Positions 15,740 through 24,308 of a stretch of 64,000 bases of DNA are shown piece after piece. The DNA is taken from the NCBI GenBank assembly GCA_001899285.1, contig MKWA01000002.1, positions 1 to 64,000 on the forward strand. Direction: 5' to 3'. The notes beneath the pieces are model-generated. The model was not told where the DNA came from. It worked only from the letters and a program-made list of their open reading frames with translations, and made no database searches. Position numbers and translations under genes: made by a program. This stretch comes from Rhizobiales bacterium 64-17 (GTDB lineage Bacteria; Pseudomonadota; Alphaproteobacteria; Rhizobiales; Xanthobacteraceae). How positions within the stretch are numbered: position 1 is the stretch's first letter; every line of letters begins with the position of its first letter.

Positions 15740-16738
15740 ATGCTCTTTAGCCGTTTTGGGGTTTTCGCGGCCGCCCTCACGCTGGGCGGTGCACTGGTAT
15801 CAGTGCCGGTTCAGGCCCAGTCCAAGCTCGGCGAGGTTTCAGTCTCGGTCGTGCCGTCAACCAGCGCGGTCGTGCTCTACGTCGCCCGCGATAAGGGTTA
15901 TTTCGCCAAGGAAGGCCTCGATGTGAAAATCACCGAGTTCGCCAGCGGCGCTGAATCCGAGCGTGCCATGGCGTCCGGCGCGGTGGACATGGGCGGTGGC
16001 GGCCTCGGCACCACTTTGATCATGGCCAACCAGGGCATCAAAGCGAAGAACGTCGCCCTGTTCCAGAGCAAGTCGATTTTCACGCTGGTGGCTTCGAACA
16101 AGCTCGATGTGAAGCCCGGCGATCTCAAGGCGCTGCGTGGCAAGAACATCGGCATTTCGTCGCCGGGGAGTCTGACCGATCTGTTCCTGCGGATCGCGCT
16201 GCGCGACGCGGGGCTCGATCCTGATCGCGACGTGACGATCATCGCCACCGGCGGCCTCAATGCTCACCTGCCGGCGCTGCAGGCTGGCCGCATCGACGCC
16301 CAGATGACCTGGGAGCCGGCGACGGTGACCATCACCAAGGGTGAGAAGGCGGGCAAGATCCTGCTCGATCTGCGCACCAATGACGTGCCGGCGAGCCTCA
16401 ATCTGCTGGGCTCCTCGCTGCAGGCCACCGACAAGTGGCTCGCGGCGCCCGGCAATCTCGAAAAGGCGAAGGCGGCCGCGCGCGCCATCGTCGCGGCACG
16501 CAAGGCGATTGCCGCCGATCCCAACGTGATGATCGAGCCACTGCACAAAATCTTCCCGAAGCTGTCGAACGATCTGCTGAAGGACATCGCCAGCGTCGAG
16601 GCGGCGTCCTACACCGGCACCATCACCAAGGAAGCGGTCGACCACATGAACAAGGTCTATCGCGCCGCCGGCATTACCAAGACTGACGTCACCTACGAAG
16701 ACGTCGTCGATCCGCGGCTCGCGGCCGAGTGGAAGTAA
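15740..16738 (+). CDS. ABC importer, periplasmic binding protein (NMT1/SsuA-like)
   Basis: 332-residue solute-binding protein with a signal peptide ending at V-Q-A-Q. The fold follows the NMT1/SsuA/TauA group: V-V-P-S-T-S-A-V-V-L-Y-V-A-R-D-K-G-Y-F-A-K-E-G-L-D near the start, then S-G-A-V-D-M-G-G-G-G and L-R-G-K-N-I-G-I-S. Members bind sulfonates, aromatic acids, thiamine precursors or nitrate-like anions. ATG 15740 has a strong AGGGAGGA site 5 bases upstream; TTG 15737 is rejected. It is the first gene of an operon with ATPase, permease and acyl-CoA enzymes, so the ligand is probably the acid broken down by those enzymes. Confidence 0.92.
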   Translation: MLFSRFGVFAAALTLGGALVSVPVQAQSKLGEVSVSVVPSTSAVVLYVARDKGYFAKEGLDVKITEFASGAESERAMASGAVDMGGGGLGTTLIMANQGIKAKNVALFQSKSIFTLVASNKLDVKPGDLKALRGKNIGISSPGSLTDLFLRIALRDAGLDPDRDVTIIATGGLNAHLPALQAGRIDAQMTWEPATVTITKGEKAGKILLDLRTNDVPASLNLLGSSLQATDKWLAAPGNLEKAKAAARAIVAARKAIAADPNVMIEPLHKIFPKLSNDLLKDIASVEAASYTGTITKEAVDHMNKVYRAAGITKTDVTYEDVVDPRLAAEWK

Positions 16739-16755
16739 GCGGTCAGATCGCGGCG

Positions 16756-17562
16756 ATGATGCAAGAAGCGTCAACAACTGAAACCCCAGCGAAGCTCAGC
16801 GCAAAGCTGCGGGTGGAGGGTGTCTCGCTGGAGTTTCCCGGCGGCGACGGTCGCGCGATCAAGGTGCTCAACGGCATCGATCTCGCGATCGCGCCCGGCG
16901 AGTTCTGCACCATCGTCGGCCCGTCCGGCTGCGGCAAGAGCACGCTGCTCAGCGTGATCGCTGGATTGCTGGCGCCGGCGTCGGGTCGCTGTTTGCTCGA
17001 TGAGAAGCCGGTTCAGGTCGGCAATCCGCGCATTGGCTACATGTTCCAGTCGGACACGCTGCTGCCCTGGGCGACGGCACTCGATAATGTGCGCCTGCCG
17101 CTCGAGGCGGTAGGGCGCAAAGACGATGGCCGCTGTCTTGACCTGCTGCGCCGGGTCGGCGTTGGCGATTTCGCCGCAAGTTATCCGTGGCAACTCTCCG
17201 GTGGCATGCGCAAGCGCGTGCAATTGGCCCGGCTCCTGGCGCAAGAGCCTGACGTCCTGCTGATGGATGAGCCGTTCGGCGCCCTCGACGCGCAAACCAA
17301 GCTGCTGATGCAGGAAGAGCTGCTCCGCTTGTGGGAATCCACCAAGCTTACGGTGCTGTTTGTGACGCACGATCTCTCCGAGGCGATCAGCCTGTCGGAT
17401 CGCGTGTTGCTGTTCAGCGCGCGGCCTGGCCGCATCAAGGAGCAGTATGACGTGCCGCTCGATCGCCCGCGTCAGATCGAGGAGATCGTCAGCGATCCGC
17501 ACTACAACGAATTGTTTGTCCGCATCTGGCGCAGCCTTCGCGAGGAGATCAGGCTGTCATGA
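16756..17562 (+). CDS. ABC importer ATP-binding protein
   Basis: 268-residue ATPase of the SsuB/TauB type. Walker A is G-P-S-G-C-G-K-S-T, the Q-loop F-Q-S-D-T-L-L-P-W, the signature L-S-G-G-M-R-K-R-V, Walker B V-L-L-M-D-E-P-F-G-A-L-D and the H-loop V-T-H-D. The change of the usual signature Q to K (G-G-M-R-K-R) is seen in this subgroup. Two ATGs at 16756/16759 are possible starts. It ends with a 4-base overlap with the permease gene, indicating one transcript. Confidence 0.94.
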   Translation: MMQEASTTETPAKLSAKLRVEGVSLEFPGGDGRAIKVLNGIDLAIAPGEFCTIVGPSGCGKSTLLSVIAGLLAPASGRCLLDEKPVQVGNPRIGYMFQSDTLLPWATALDNVRLPLEAVGRKDDGRCLDLLRRVGVGDFAASYPWQLSGGMRKRVQLARLLAQEPDVLLMDEPFGALDAQTKLLMQEELLRLWESTKLTVLFVTHDLSEAISLSDRVLLFSARPGRIKEQYDVPLDRPRQIEEIVSDPHYNELFVRIWRSLREEIRLS

Positions 17563-18329
17563 GCCGGACCTTGTCGCTCAATCTCATTCGTCTCGCCGTG
17601 GTCGCGGTGTTCCTCGCGCTGTGGGAGGGCGTTGCCCACCTCGGCTTGACGCAGGACTTCGTGCTGAGCCGCCCGTCGCGCGTGTTCCTCTGGCTGGAGC
17701 AGGCGGTTATCAGCGAATTTTTCTGGATCAATGTGGGCGTCACATTGCGCGAGACATTGCTCGGCTTGATCATCGGTGCGGTTCTCGGTGTTGCGTCGGG
17801 ATTTGCACTGGCGCACTGGCGCCGCTCGTTCGAGGTGCTCGAGCCGTTCATCATGGCGCTGTACAGCTTGCCGCGTGTTGCGCTGGCGCCGCTGTTCCTC
17901 GTCTGGTTCGGGATCGGCGAGGGATCGAAGGTCGCGCTGGCGGCGTCACTTGTCTATTTCGTGATGCTGCTCAACACCTATACCGGCGTGCGGGAGATCG
18001 ATCCCAATCTGGTCAATGCCGCGCGCACGATGGGCGCGTCGAAGAGCTTTATCACCCGGCGCATTCAGCTTCCGGCGTCGATGACCTTCATCTTCGCCGG
18101 GCTTCGCGTCAGCATCGGTCTGGCGCTGATCGGCACCATCGTCGGTGAAATGATCGCCGGCCGCTTCGGCCTGGGCCAGATGATCGCGCGTGCCGCCAAC
18201 ATGTTCGACACGGCGCAGGTCTTCGGCATCATCATTGTTTTGGCCGTGCTCGCGGTCGTCCTCAACGAGGCGATGAAGCTCATCGAGCGTCGCGTCATGC
18301 GCTGGCAACCGCAATCGAAGAGGGTGTGA
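17559..18329 (+). CDS. ABC importer permease
   Basis: 256-residue inner-membrane permease of the binding-protein-dependent type (SsuC/TauC-like), with about six helices and the coupling-helix motif at R-T-M-G-A-S-K-S-F-I-T-R-R-I-Q-L-P. It overlaps the ATPase gene at its start and the thiolase gene at its end, both by short ATGA/GTGA-type junctions, so importer and catabolic enzymes are translated from one message. Confidence 0.93.
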   Translation: MSRTLSLNLIRLAVVAVFLALWEGVAHLGLTQDFVLSRPSRVFLWLEQAVISEFFWINVGVTLRETLLGLIIGAVLGVASGFALAHWRRSFEVLEPFIMALYSLPRVALAPLFLVWFGIGEGSKVALAASLVYFVMLLNTYTGVREIDPNLVNAARTMGASKSFITRRIQLPASMTFIFAGLRVSIGLALIGTIVGEMIAGRFGLGQMIARAANMFDTAQVFGIIIVLAVLAVVLNEAMKLIERRVMRWQPQSKRV

Positions 18330-19504
18330 TGCAGCCCGTCTATATTTGCGGTGTGGGGATGAACCGGTTCGGCAAATATCCGGACCGGACGCTGAGGGAT
18401 CTCGCCGGTGGTCCGATTGTCGATGCTCTGGCAGATGCCGGGGTTCAGGCAAGGGATATCCAGGCGGCCTTCGTTGCCAATTCGATGGCCGGGATCGTAA
18501 CCGGTCAGGAAGCGATCCGTGGTCAAACAATACTTCCGGCGCACGGGATTTCCGGCCTGCCGATCGTCAATGTGGAGAATGCCTGTGCGAGCGGTTCGAC
18601 CGCCCTGCATCAGGCGGTGACCGCCGTTCTCGCCGGGCTTTACGACATTGTTCTCGTGCTCGGCGTCGAGAAGCTGTTTCACACGGACCGTTCGGTCTCT
18701 TATCGGGCACTGTCGTCGGCGACCGATCTTGCCGAAAGCGCCGCGGGCGGCGGCTCGAGCGTGTTTCTCGAAGAGTCCAACCGCCGGCTGGCGAAATATA
18801 TGGAGCGATCCGGCGCGACTATCGCCCATGTGGCGAAGATCGCGGAGAAGAGCCATCGCAATGGCGCGCGCAATCCGCTGGCGCAGTATCGCGAGGTCTA
18901 CACCGTGGACGAGATCATGGCGTCTCCGGTGGTGACGGCGCCGCTGACGCGGCTGATGTGCTCGCCGATCGGCGATGGCGCGGCCGTGCTGGTGATCTGC
19001 TCGCAGGCTGCCGCGCGACGGCTCGGCCGCGATCAGGTGAGGATTGCCGCCTCGGTGCTGCGCTCGGCGACGGGCCAGAGTGACGCGAGCATGGGTATTG
19101 CCGAGCGTTCTGTTACGGCGGCTTACGAGATGGCGGGTATCGGGCCTGGTGATCTCAACGTGGTCGAACTGCACGACACCACGGCCGCGAGCGAGCTGAT
19201 GCTCTATGAGCGGCTCGGGCTTTGCCCAGCCGGTGGCGCGCCGGAACTGGTGGATAGCGGTGCGACCGAGATTGGCGGACGGGTCCCGGTCAATCCGAGC
19301 GGCGGCCTTATTTCACGTGGTCATCCGGTCGGCGCGACTGGCGTTGCCCAGATCTGCGAGCTGACCTGGCAACTGCGTGGAGCAGTTGACGGCCGGCAGG
19401 TCGACGGCGCGCGCACGGCGATGGCGCATAACGCCGGCGGCACGGTGCTCGGCGAGCCCGCGGCCTTGAGCATTCACATCTTGACCAGCGAGCGCAGGGT
19501 ATGA
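18329..19504 (+). CDS. Thiolase family protein (SCP2/lipid-transfer type acetyl-CoA acetyltransferase)
   Basis: 391-residue thiolase that would cleave a beta-ketoacyl-CoA. The nucleophilic Cys is in N-A-C-A-S-G-S-T-A-L (about residue 90), the second-site His in E-L-H-D-T-T-A-A-S-E, and the C-terminal catalytic motif is R-G-H-P-V-G-A-T-G. The usual last Cys motif is replaced by A-H-N-A-G-G, which is normal for SCP2-type thiolases that lack it. ATG 18329 overlaps the permease stop; GTG 18326 is an alternative. Its place between importer and acyl-CoA dehydrogenase fits the last step of a beta-oxidation-like pathway. Confidence 0.88.
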   Translation: MQPVYICGVGMNRFGKYPDRTLRDLAGGPIVDALADAGVQARDIQAAFVANSMAGIVTGQEAIRGQTILPAHGISGLPIVNVENACASGSTALHQAVTAVLAGLYDIVLVLGVEKLFHTDRSVSYRALSSATDLAESAAGGGSSVFLEESNRRLAKYMERSGATIAHVAKIAEKSHRNGARNPLAQYREVYTVDEIMASPVVTAPLTRLMCSPIGDGAAVLVICSQAAARRLGRDQVRIAASVLRSATGQSDASMGIAERSVTAAYEMAGIGPGDLNVVELHDTTAASELMLYERLGLCPAGGAPELVDSGATEIGGRVPVNPSGGLISRGHPVGATGVAQICELTWQLRGAVDGRQVDGARTAMAHNAGGTVLGEPAALSIHILTSERRV

Positions 19505-19566
19505 ACGCGCGCCGGTCTCTCATCCATTCCGTTCTTTGACATCTGTTCGTCAGAAAGGCTCAATCC

Positions 19567-20724
19567 ATGTTGCACTCCCTCACGCCGGCCCAGATCGCCA
19601 TCCGCGACAAGGCAGCCGGTGCGGCCAAACACATCGCCAAGACGATCGATGCGATCGACAAGCAGACCGGACATTCCAAGGAATGGTGGAACGCGCTGCA
19701 CGCGATGGAGCACGCTGGTTTGCTGCGGCTCTATATCCCGAAGGAGCAAGGCGGCGAGGGCTGTGACGTCCTCTCGCTGGTGTTGGCGCAGGAAGAGATG
19801 GGCAAGATCGATGGCGGCTTTTCCAACATCATTTCGCACGAAGCCTGTGCCTATGTGATCTTCACGAACCTGCCGGACAAGAAGCTGCGCGATCACTGCC
19901 TCAAGCGCATGTCCGAGGGTGCGCTGACCTGTATCGCCATCACCGAACCCGAGACCGGCACGGATCTCGCCGGCATGAAGACGGAAGCACGGCGCGATGG
20001 CGACAGCTGGGTGATCTCCGGCCACAAGCGCGTCGCCTCGCTGGCTGCTGCCGCCGGCATGTACCTTGTTTTCGCGATCACCGATCGTTCCAAGGGGACC
20101 CGTGGCATTTCGGCGTTTCTCGTCGATCAGGGTACGCCGGGCCTTTCGGTCGGCGAAGTCGATGAGTTGATGGGGTATCGACAGTTGCCGCCCGCCGACG
20201 TCCATCTCAAGGACGTGCGGATTCCGGCATCGCAGCTCCTCGGCGAAGAGGGCAACGGCCTCAATATCTTCGCGCAGGCTCTCAATCTCGGCCGTCTTGG
20301 CGGCGGCACGCAAGCGCTGGGCGTGGCTCAAGGGGCGTTCGAACTCGCGCTGGAACACGCCAAGACCCGAAAGACTTTCGGCAAGCCGCTGATTGAGCAT
20401 CAAGCGATCCAGTTCAGTCTGTCGGAAATGGCGATCCAGATCGAAGCCAGCCGTGCCATGATCTATCAGGTCGCGCGCTGGATGCAGGAGCACGGCGACC
20501 TCTCGAGCCGCGAGACCGGTACATACTGCGCGATGGTCAAGTCGCAGGCGTCCGACATGGCGATGAAAGTCACGATAGATGCCGTGCAGATCTTTGGCTC
20601 CTACGGCAACTACCGCTCGCGCGGCGTCGAACGGCTAATGCGTGACGCGAAGGTTACACAGCTCGTCGACGGACCGAACGAGGTGATGAAGATGCGCATC
20701 GGCCACACCCTGCGGCGCGGCTGA
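19567..20724 (+). CDS. Acyl-CoA dehydrogenase
   Basis: 385-residue FAD enzyme forming enoyl-CoA from an acyl-CoA. The three ACAD domains are visible, with the FAD/substrate motif C-I-A-I-T-E-P-E-T-G-T-D at about 120, the middle S-G-H-K, and the C-terminal F-G-S-Y-G-N-Y and E-R-L-M-R-D-A-K. At the position of the medium-chain enzyme catalytic Glu (E-G-T) the sequence has Asp in V-D-G-P-N-E-V; the D-G-P-x-E-V form is usual in ACAD10/11-like bacterial enzymes, so it need not mean loss of activity. It lies 62 bases after the thiolase and before the AMP-ligase. Confidence 0.92.
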   Translation: MLHSLTPAQIAIRDKAAGAAKHIAKTIDAIDKQTGHSKEWWNALHAMEHAGLLRLYIPKEQGGEGCDVLSLVLAQEEMGKIDGGFSNIISHEACAYVIFTNLPDKKLRDHCLKRMSEGALTCIAITEPETGTDLAGMKTEARRDGDSWVISGHKRVASLAAAAGMYLVFAITDRSKGTRGISAFLVDQGTPGLSVGEVDELMGYRQLPPADVHLKDVRIPASQLLGEEGNGLNIFAQALNLGRLGGGTQALGVAQGAFELALEHAKTRKTFGKPLIEHQAIQFSLSEMAIQIEASRAMIYQVARWMQEHGDLSSRETGTYCAMVKSQASDMAMKVTIDAVQIFGSYGNYRSRGVERLMRDAKVTQLVDGPNEVMKMRIGHTLRRG

Positions 20725-20758
20725 CACTTCTTCTTTTCAGGCTCATAACGAGGCGTCC

Positions 20759-22291
20759 ATGTTGACCGGCGATATGCTGCGCCGCGCCGCGGAGCGGTTT
20801 CCCGATAAAGCGGCGGTGATCTGTGACGATCAGGCGATAACCTATCGCGCACTAGCTGCGCGTTCGGCTCAGTTCGCCCATGCACTGGTAGCTCAGGGGC
20901 TCGGCCGCGGCGCCAAGGTCGCGATCGTGGCCCGCAACTGCACGGACTATGTCACGGCGTTCTTCGGGACGGCGCTGTCCGGGGCGGTGCTGGTCAACGT
21001 TTCGGTGCTCTATGCCGTTGAGGAGCTTGTCTATGTCCTGGACAAGGCCGATGTCGACGCGCTGATCTTCGAGGACGTGTTCGCCGACAAGGTGGCGGCG
21101 GCGCTGCCGCGTCTGCCACGCATCCGCGTGAGGATCGCCATCGGCGGCCCGGTCGAGGGGACGACGACGTTTTCGTCGTTCATGAATGGTCAGCCCGAGA
21201 TGCCGCCCGACGTTCTGCTCTCGGAAGATGAAGCGTTCTGCATGACTTATACTGGCGGTACCACCGGGCGCCCCAAGGGTGTGCTGGCGAGCCATCGGGC
21301 GCGTGTTGTGACAGCGCATACTGTGGTGGTGGAAAGCGGCGTTAATGAGCGCGATGTGGTGGCGATCGTCACGCCGCTGTTCCACGTGGCGGCACTGAAC
21401 ATCATGCTGCAGCCGGCCATTCTCGTCGGCGCCACATCCGTGCTGATGGGGAAGTGGGACGTTCGCGAATACGCGAGGCTATCGCGAACCCATGGAATTT
21501 CCGCGGCATTCATGGTGCCGACCCAGGTCCGCATGATCGTTAGCGATCCGGAGTTCGATGTCGCCGACTATCAGAGCTGGCGGCGTCTGAATTTCTCCGG
21601 TGCGCCGATGCCTGACTGGGTGCAGCAAGCGATGCTGGAGAAGTTACCGCAGGTGTCGTTGACGCAGTTCTATGGCCAATCGGAGATGGGCATTGTCGCT
21701 TCGCTCAAGCAATGCGATCTCCCGCACAAACTCGGTTGCGTGGGGCGGCAGGTATTCAACGCCGATATGGCAGTGCTGTTGCCGGATGGAGAGCGCGTGA
21801 AACCGGGTGAAGTCGGCGAGATTTGTGCGCGCGGCAAGAACGTCATGCTCGAATATTACAACGAGCCGGAACAGACCCGCGCATTTCGGCGCCACGGTTG
21901 GGCCTGGAGCGGGGATCTCGCCACCATCGACGCGGATGGCTTTGTCACGCTGGTCGACCGCTCGAAAGACATGATCATTTCAGGCGGTGAGAACATCTAT
22001 CCCAAGGAGATCGAGGACGTCCTCTACCGGCATGCCGCCGTCGGAGAATGCGCCGTGTTCGGCGTACCTGACGATAAATGGGGGGAGGTGCCTGTCGCAT
22101 ACGTCAATCTGAAGATGGGTGCTCAGGTAAGTGAGGATGCGCTGATTGAGCATTGCGCCTTGTTGCTGGCCCGATTCAAGCGTCCGCGGTGGGTCAAGTT
22201 CGTCAGCGAATTTCCAAAAACACCGATCGGGAAGATCCAGAAAAACGTTCTGCGAGCACCCTATTGGTCTGGCCGAGACAAGAAGATCTAA
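20759..22291 (+). CDS. Acyl-CoA synthetase (AMP-forming ligase)
   Basis: 510-residue enzyme of the ANL superfamily that activates a carboxylic acid with ATP and CoA. Motifs in order are the P-loop T-Y-T-G-G-T-T-G-R-P-K-G (about 162), F-Y-G-Q-S-E-M-G (A5), W-S-G-D-L-A-T-I-D (A7), D-R-S-K-D-M-I-I-S-G-G-E-N-I-Y-P-K-E-I-E (A8 hinge) and the catalytic Lys of P-I-G-K-I-Q-K-N (A10). It probably activates the acid brought in by the ABC importer as the first step of the pathway. Acid type (aromatic, branched or cyclic) cannot be decided. Confidence 0.93.
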   Translation: MLTGDMLRRAAERFPDKAAVICDDQAITYRALAARSAQFAHALVAQGLGRGAKVAIVARNCTDYVTAFFGTALSGAVLVNVSVLYAVEELVYVLDKADVDALIFEDVFADKVAAALPRLPRIRVRIAIGGPVEGTTTFSSFMNGQPEMPPDVLLSEDEAFCMTYTGGTTGRPKGVLASHRARVVTAHTVVVESGVNERDVVAIVTPLFHVAALNIMLQPAILVGATSVLMGKWDVREYARLSRTHGISAAFMVPTQVRMIVSDPEFDVADYQSWRRLNFSGAPMPDWVQQAMLEKLPQVSLTQFYGQSEMGIVASLKQCDLPHKLGCVGRQVFNADMAVLLPDGERVKPGEVGEICARGKNVMLEYYNEPEQTRAFRRHGWAWSGDLATIDADGFVTLVDRSKDMIISGGENIYPKEIEDVLYRHAAVGECAVFGVPDDKWGEVPVAYVNLKMGAQVSEDALIEHCALLLARFKRPRWVKFVSEFPKTPIGKIQKNVLRAPYWSGRDKKI

Positions 22292-22296
22292 GAACG

Positions 22297-23178
22297 ATGA
22301 TTGCCATCACCGGTGCCTCCGGCCAACTTGGCCGGCTTGTGGCTGAGGAACTGAAGCAGCGCGGCCACGCAGAGAAGATCAGTCTCGGCACGCGTGATCC
22401 GGCGAAACTCCAATCGCTGGCTGATGCGGGCTTTCGTGTTGTTGCTGCGGACTTTGATCGGCCTGAGACACTTGCATCGCTGTTTGCGGGCAGCGAGATC
22501 GCGCTGGTGATCTGTGGCAATGCGCCGAACGATGTTCGCGTCCGCCAGCATCGCGCTGCCATCGCCGCCGCCAAAAGCGTCGGCGTTCAGCGGCTCGTTT
22601 ATACGAGTTTCGTTAATCCGCATGATGACAGCTTGTTTTCATTTGCAAAGGTGCACGCGGCGACCGAGCGTGACATGCTGTCATCGGGGCTTTCGTGTAC
22701 CTTCCTGCGAAGCAATCAATATTTTGAGAATCTCAATGCGGCGTTGAAGATCGCGCTGGAGACCGGCGTGCTGTCGATGCCGGGTGTGTCCGGGAAGGTC
22801 GCTTATCTGGCGCGTAGCGATATCGCTGCGGCAGCGGCTTCGGTTCTGACCGATCGTCGTCATGCCGAACAGGCCTATGAGCTGACGGGGCCCGAGGCGC
22901 TCGACCTGTTCGAGGTCGCCAGGTGCGCAGCCGCGTCATGGGCGCGCGGGGTGTCCGCGTGCGATATGCCGGTCGATGACTATCGGAAGCTTCTTATGGC
23001 GCGAGGTCTACCGGCTTATGCGGTCGAAGGGCAGGTCGGTATTCGCTTGGCCGCCGCGGCCGGAGAGCAGGCCAAAATCACCGATGACGCGCATCGGCTG
23101 GTTGGGAAGCCTTTGCAGACAATGGACGGCTATCTGGGCCGTATCCGCAGCGTGGGCGGCGATCCGAGGCCTACATAG
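22297..23178 (+). CDS. NmrA-like NAD(P)-binding SDR family protein
   Basis: 293-residue protein of the atypical SDR/NmrA group. It starts with M-I-A-I-T-G-A-S-G-Q-L-G-R-L-V, the glycine-rich nucleotide-binding motif, and has the group's R-L-V-Y-T-S-F-V-N segment and F-L-R-S-N-Q-Y-F-E-N at about 145. Members act as NAD(P)H:quinone reductases (QorB type) or redox sensors. The Tyr-x-x-x-Lys catalytic pair of classical SDRs is absent, as is normal in this group. It starts 5 bases after the AMP-ligase stop and closes the IclR-controlled operon. Confidence 0.85.
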   Translation: MIAITGASGQLGRLVAEELKQRGHAEKISLGTRDPAKLQSLADAGFRVVAADFDRPETLASLFAGSEIALVICGNAPNDVRVRQHRAAIAAAKSVGVQRLVYTSFVNPHDDSLFSFAKVHAATERDMLSSGLSCTFLRSNQYFENLNAALKIALETGVLSMPGVSGKVAYLARSDIAAAAASVLTDRRHAEQAYELTGPEALDLFEVARCAAASWARGVSACDMPVDDYRKLLMARGLPAYAVEGQVGIRLAAAAGEQAKITDDAHRLVGKPLQTMDGYLGRIRSVGGDPRPT

Positions 23179-23180
23179 AA

Positions 23181-23200
23181 CGTCTCGTACAGACGAGACG
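23181..23200. terminator. Hairpin after the catabolic operon
   Basis: Perfect 8-bp stem CGTCTCGT / ACGAGACG with a 4-base loop, 2 bases after the NmrA-like gene stop. No T-run follows, so it may be a 3' stabilising hairpin or a weak terminator. Confidence 0.55.
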
Positions 23201-23356
23201 GGTATCGGCTCACCAACAAACCGCGCCCGCCGGGAGAACCTGCATCAATTCAAGCCACGCGCTGGGGTTTGCCATAGAGCCAAACGGTTAGTCGGAATCC
23301 GATCCCTCGGCGGCTCATTTTCCCTTTTATTTCCAGTAGTTGACTGATACTATTTA

Positions 23357-23520
23357 GTTGGAACGGGCATCCGTTCTGGGGCGTGAGAACCCCGCGTCTA
23401 ACGGCGTCATGCGACCGTGACTCGCATCCTCGACCCTATGGTCGGGGAGGCAGCGGCGTATGTCCAAGGCGAAAGCCTAAAGGCCGGTGCGAGCCCCTTA
23501 GACGCGGCTTTCTCAACTCC
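23357..23520 (+). ncRNA. Highly structured RNA candidate resembling HEARO / omega RNA
   Basis: A 164-base stretch with at least five well-formed pairings: GAACGG/CCGTTC (23361-23376), GGGG/CCCC (23378-23393), a long-range 10-bp perfect helix CCGCGTCTAA (23392-23401) with TTAGACGCGG (23498-23507) extended by GAGA/TCTC, CCTCGACC-CTAT-GGTCGGGG (23428-23447), and AGGC-GAAA-GCCT (23467-23478). Between them are GGAGGCAGCGGCG and GCGAGCCCC. The overall order (GTGAGAAC, hairpin with CTAT loop, GGCAGCGG, GNRA hairpin, GAGCC, closing helix, TTTCTC) is what I remember of HEARO RNAs, the guide RNAs of IscB/IsrB nucleases; this is from memory and unverified. No IscB gene follows. The RNA ends 25 bases before a secreted-protein gene. 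Confidence 0.6.
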
Positions 23521-23544
23521 CCGATCACCAGGCCGGGGGATGTG

Positions 23545-24291
23545 ATGCTATTCTTGAAATGTTTTGCCGCGGGTTCAGCATTGATCGCGAGCGTGCTGAT
23601 TGCATTCGCGCAAGAGCAGGCCGCCCAGGAAAATGTCCAATTCACCAATTGTCTGGTCTCGAAACTGAAGACCGGGAAATATCGATCCCTCGAAAAAAAC
23701 CAAGCGGTGCTCCGGCTTCTCCAGGACTGCGGTCAGGAATGGGAAGGGTACAGCGCTCACTGTCTCCGGATCGGGGCATCATCAACAAAACAAGCCTGCA
23801 ATCTTAAAGGAGATTTGGTCGCCGCCATCGCGGTTGAGATGCTCAACAACCAGGAAGGACAGAATTGGGATGATCTCGCAGACCGCTTCAATGAAAAATT
23901 GCAATCGGCCTCACCTGACAAGCGGCCGTCGCAATTGGCGAGCAACAAAATCAAGAACCACCCGGATGGAAGCATCAGCTCCGACTATGGAAACATGGTC
24001 GTCACGGGGCGTGACTTCAAATGGCCGGTCTGGATGAAAAACTGGCAAGAATGCGTGGAGCGGGCACGCATTCTGAGTTTCAAAAACGGCTTCCAATCTA
24101 CATCAACCACAGCTTATGCGAATGAACTCAGCGTCTCCAGCGATCATTATCATTACCTCATGCGTTGGCGGTGTTCAAATATAGGCGGAGAGAGGATGGC
24201 CGGAATCGACGTGACGTCTTTCCCGAAATATTCCCAAACCATTTCACCTCGCGAGTTGCTCGAAAAACTCGGCGCCGATTTCAATCAGTAG
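23545..24291 (+). CDS. Secreted protein of unknown function
   Basis: 248-residue protein with a clear signal peptide (F-A-A-G-S-A-L-I-A-S-V-L-I-A-F-A, then Q-E-Q-A). The mature part has several Cys residues (F-T-N-C-L, L-Q-D-C-G, H-C-L-R, Q-A-C-N), which could form disulfides in the periplasm. No family recognised. ATG 23545 is chosen because it starts the signal peptide; an upstream in-frame start at 23383 would run through the structured RNA. It opens a small group of three plus-strand genes with lower GC than neighbours, probably acquired. Confidence 0.7.
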   Translation: MLFLKCFAAGSALIASVLIAFAQEQAAQENVQFTNCLVSKLKTGKYRSLEKNQAVLRLLQDCGQEWEGYSAHCLRIGASSTKQACNLKGDLVAAIAVEMLNNQEGQNWDDLADRFNEKLQSASPDKRPSQLASNKIKNHPDGSISSDYGNMVVTGRDFKWPVWMKNWQECVERARILSFKNGFQSTSTTAYANELSVSSDHYHYLMRWRCSNIGGERMAGIDVTSFPKYSQTISPRELLEKLGADFNQ

Positions 24292-24308
24292 AAGAAAGGA
24301 GGGCTCAG

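Noticed and set aside
15857-16777. 306-residue minus-strand frame opposite the periplasmic binding protein
   Set aside because: Shadow of a clear gene with signal peptide and strong ribosome site; no recognisable domain.
19567-20724. Possible loss of the catalytic Glu in the acyl-CoA dehydrogenase
   Set aside because: Asp in D-G-P-x-E-V is usual for the ACAD10/11-like group, so it is a subfamily mark and not evidence for an inactive enzyme.
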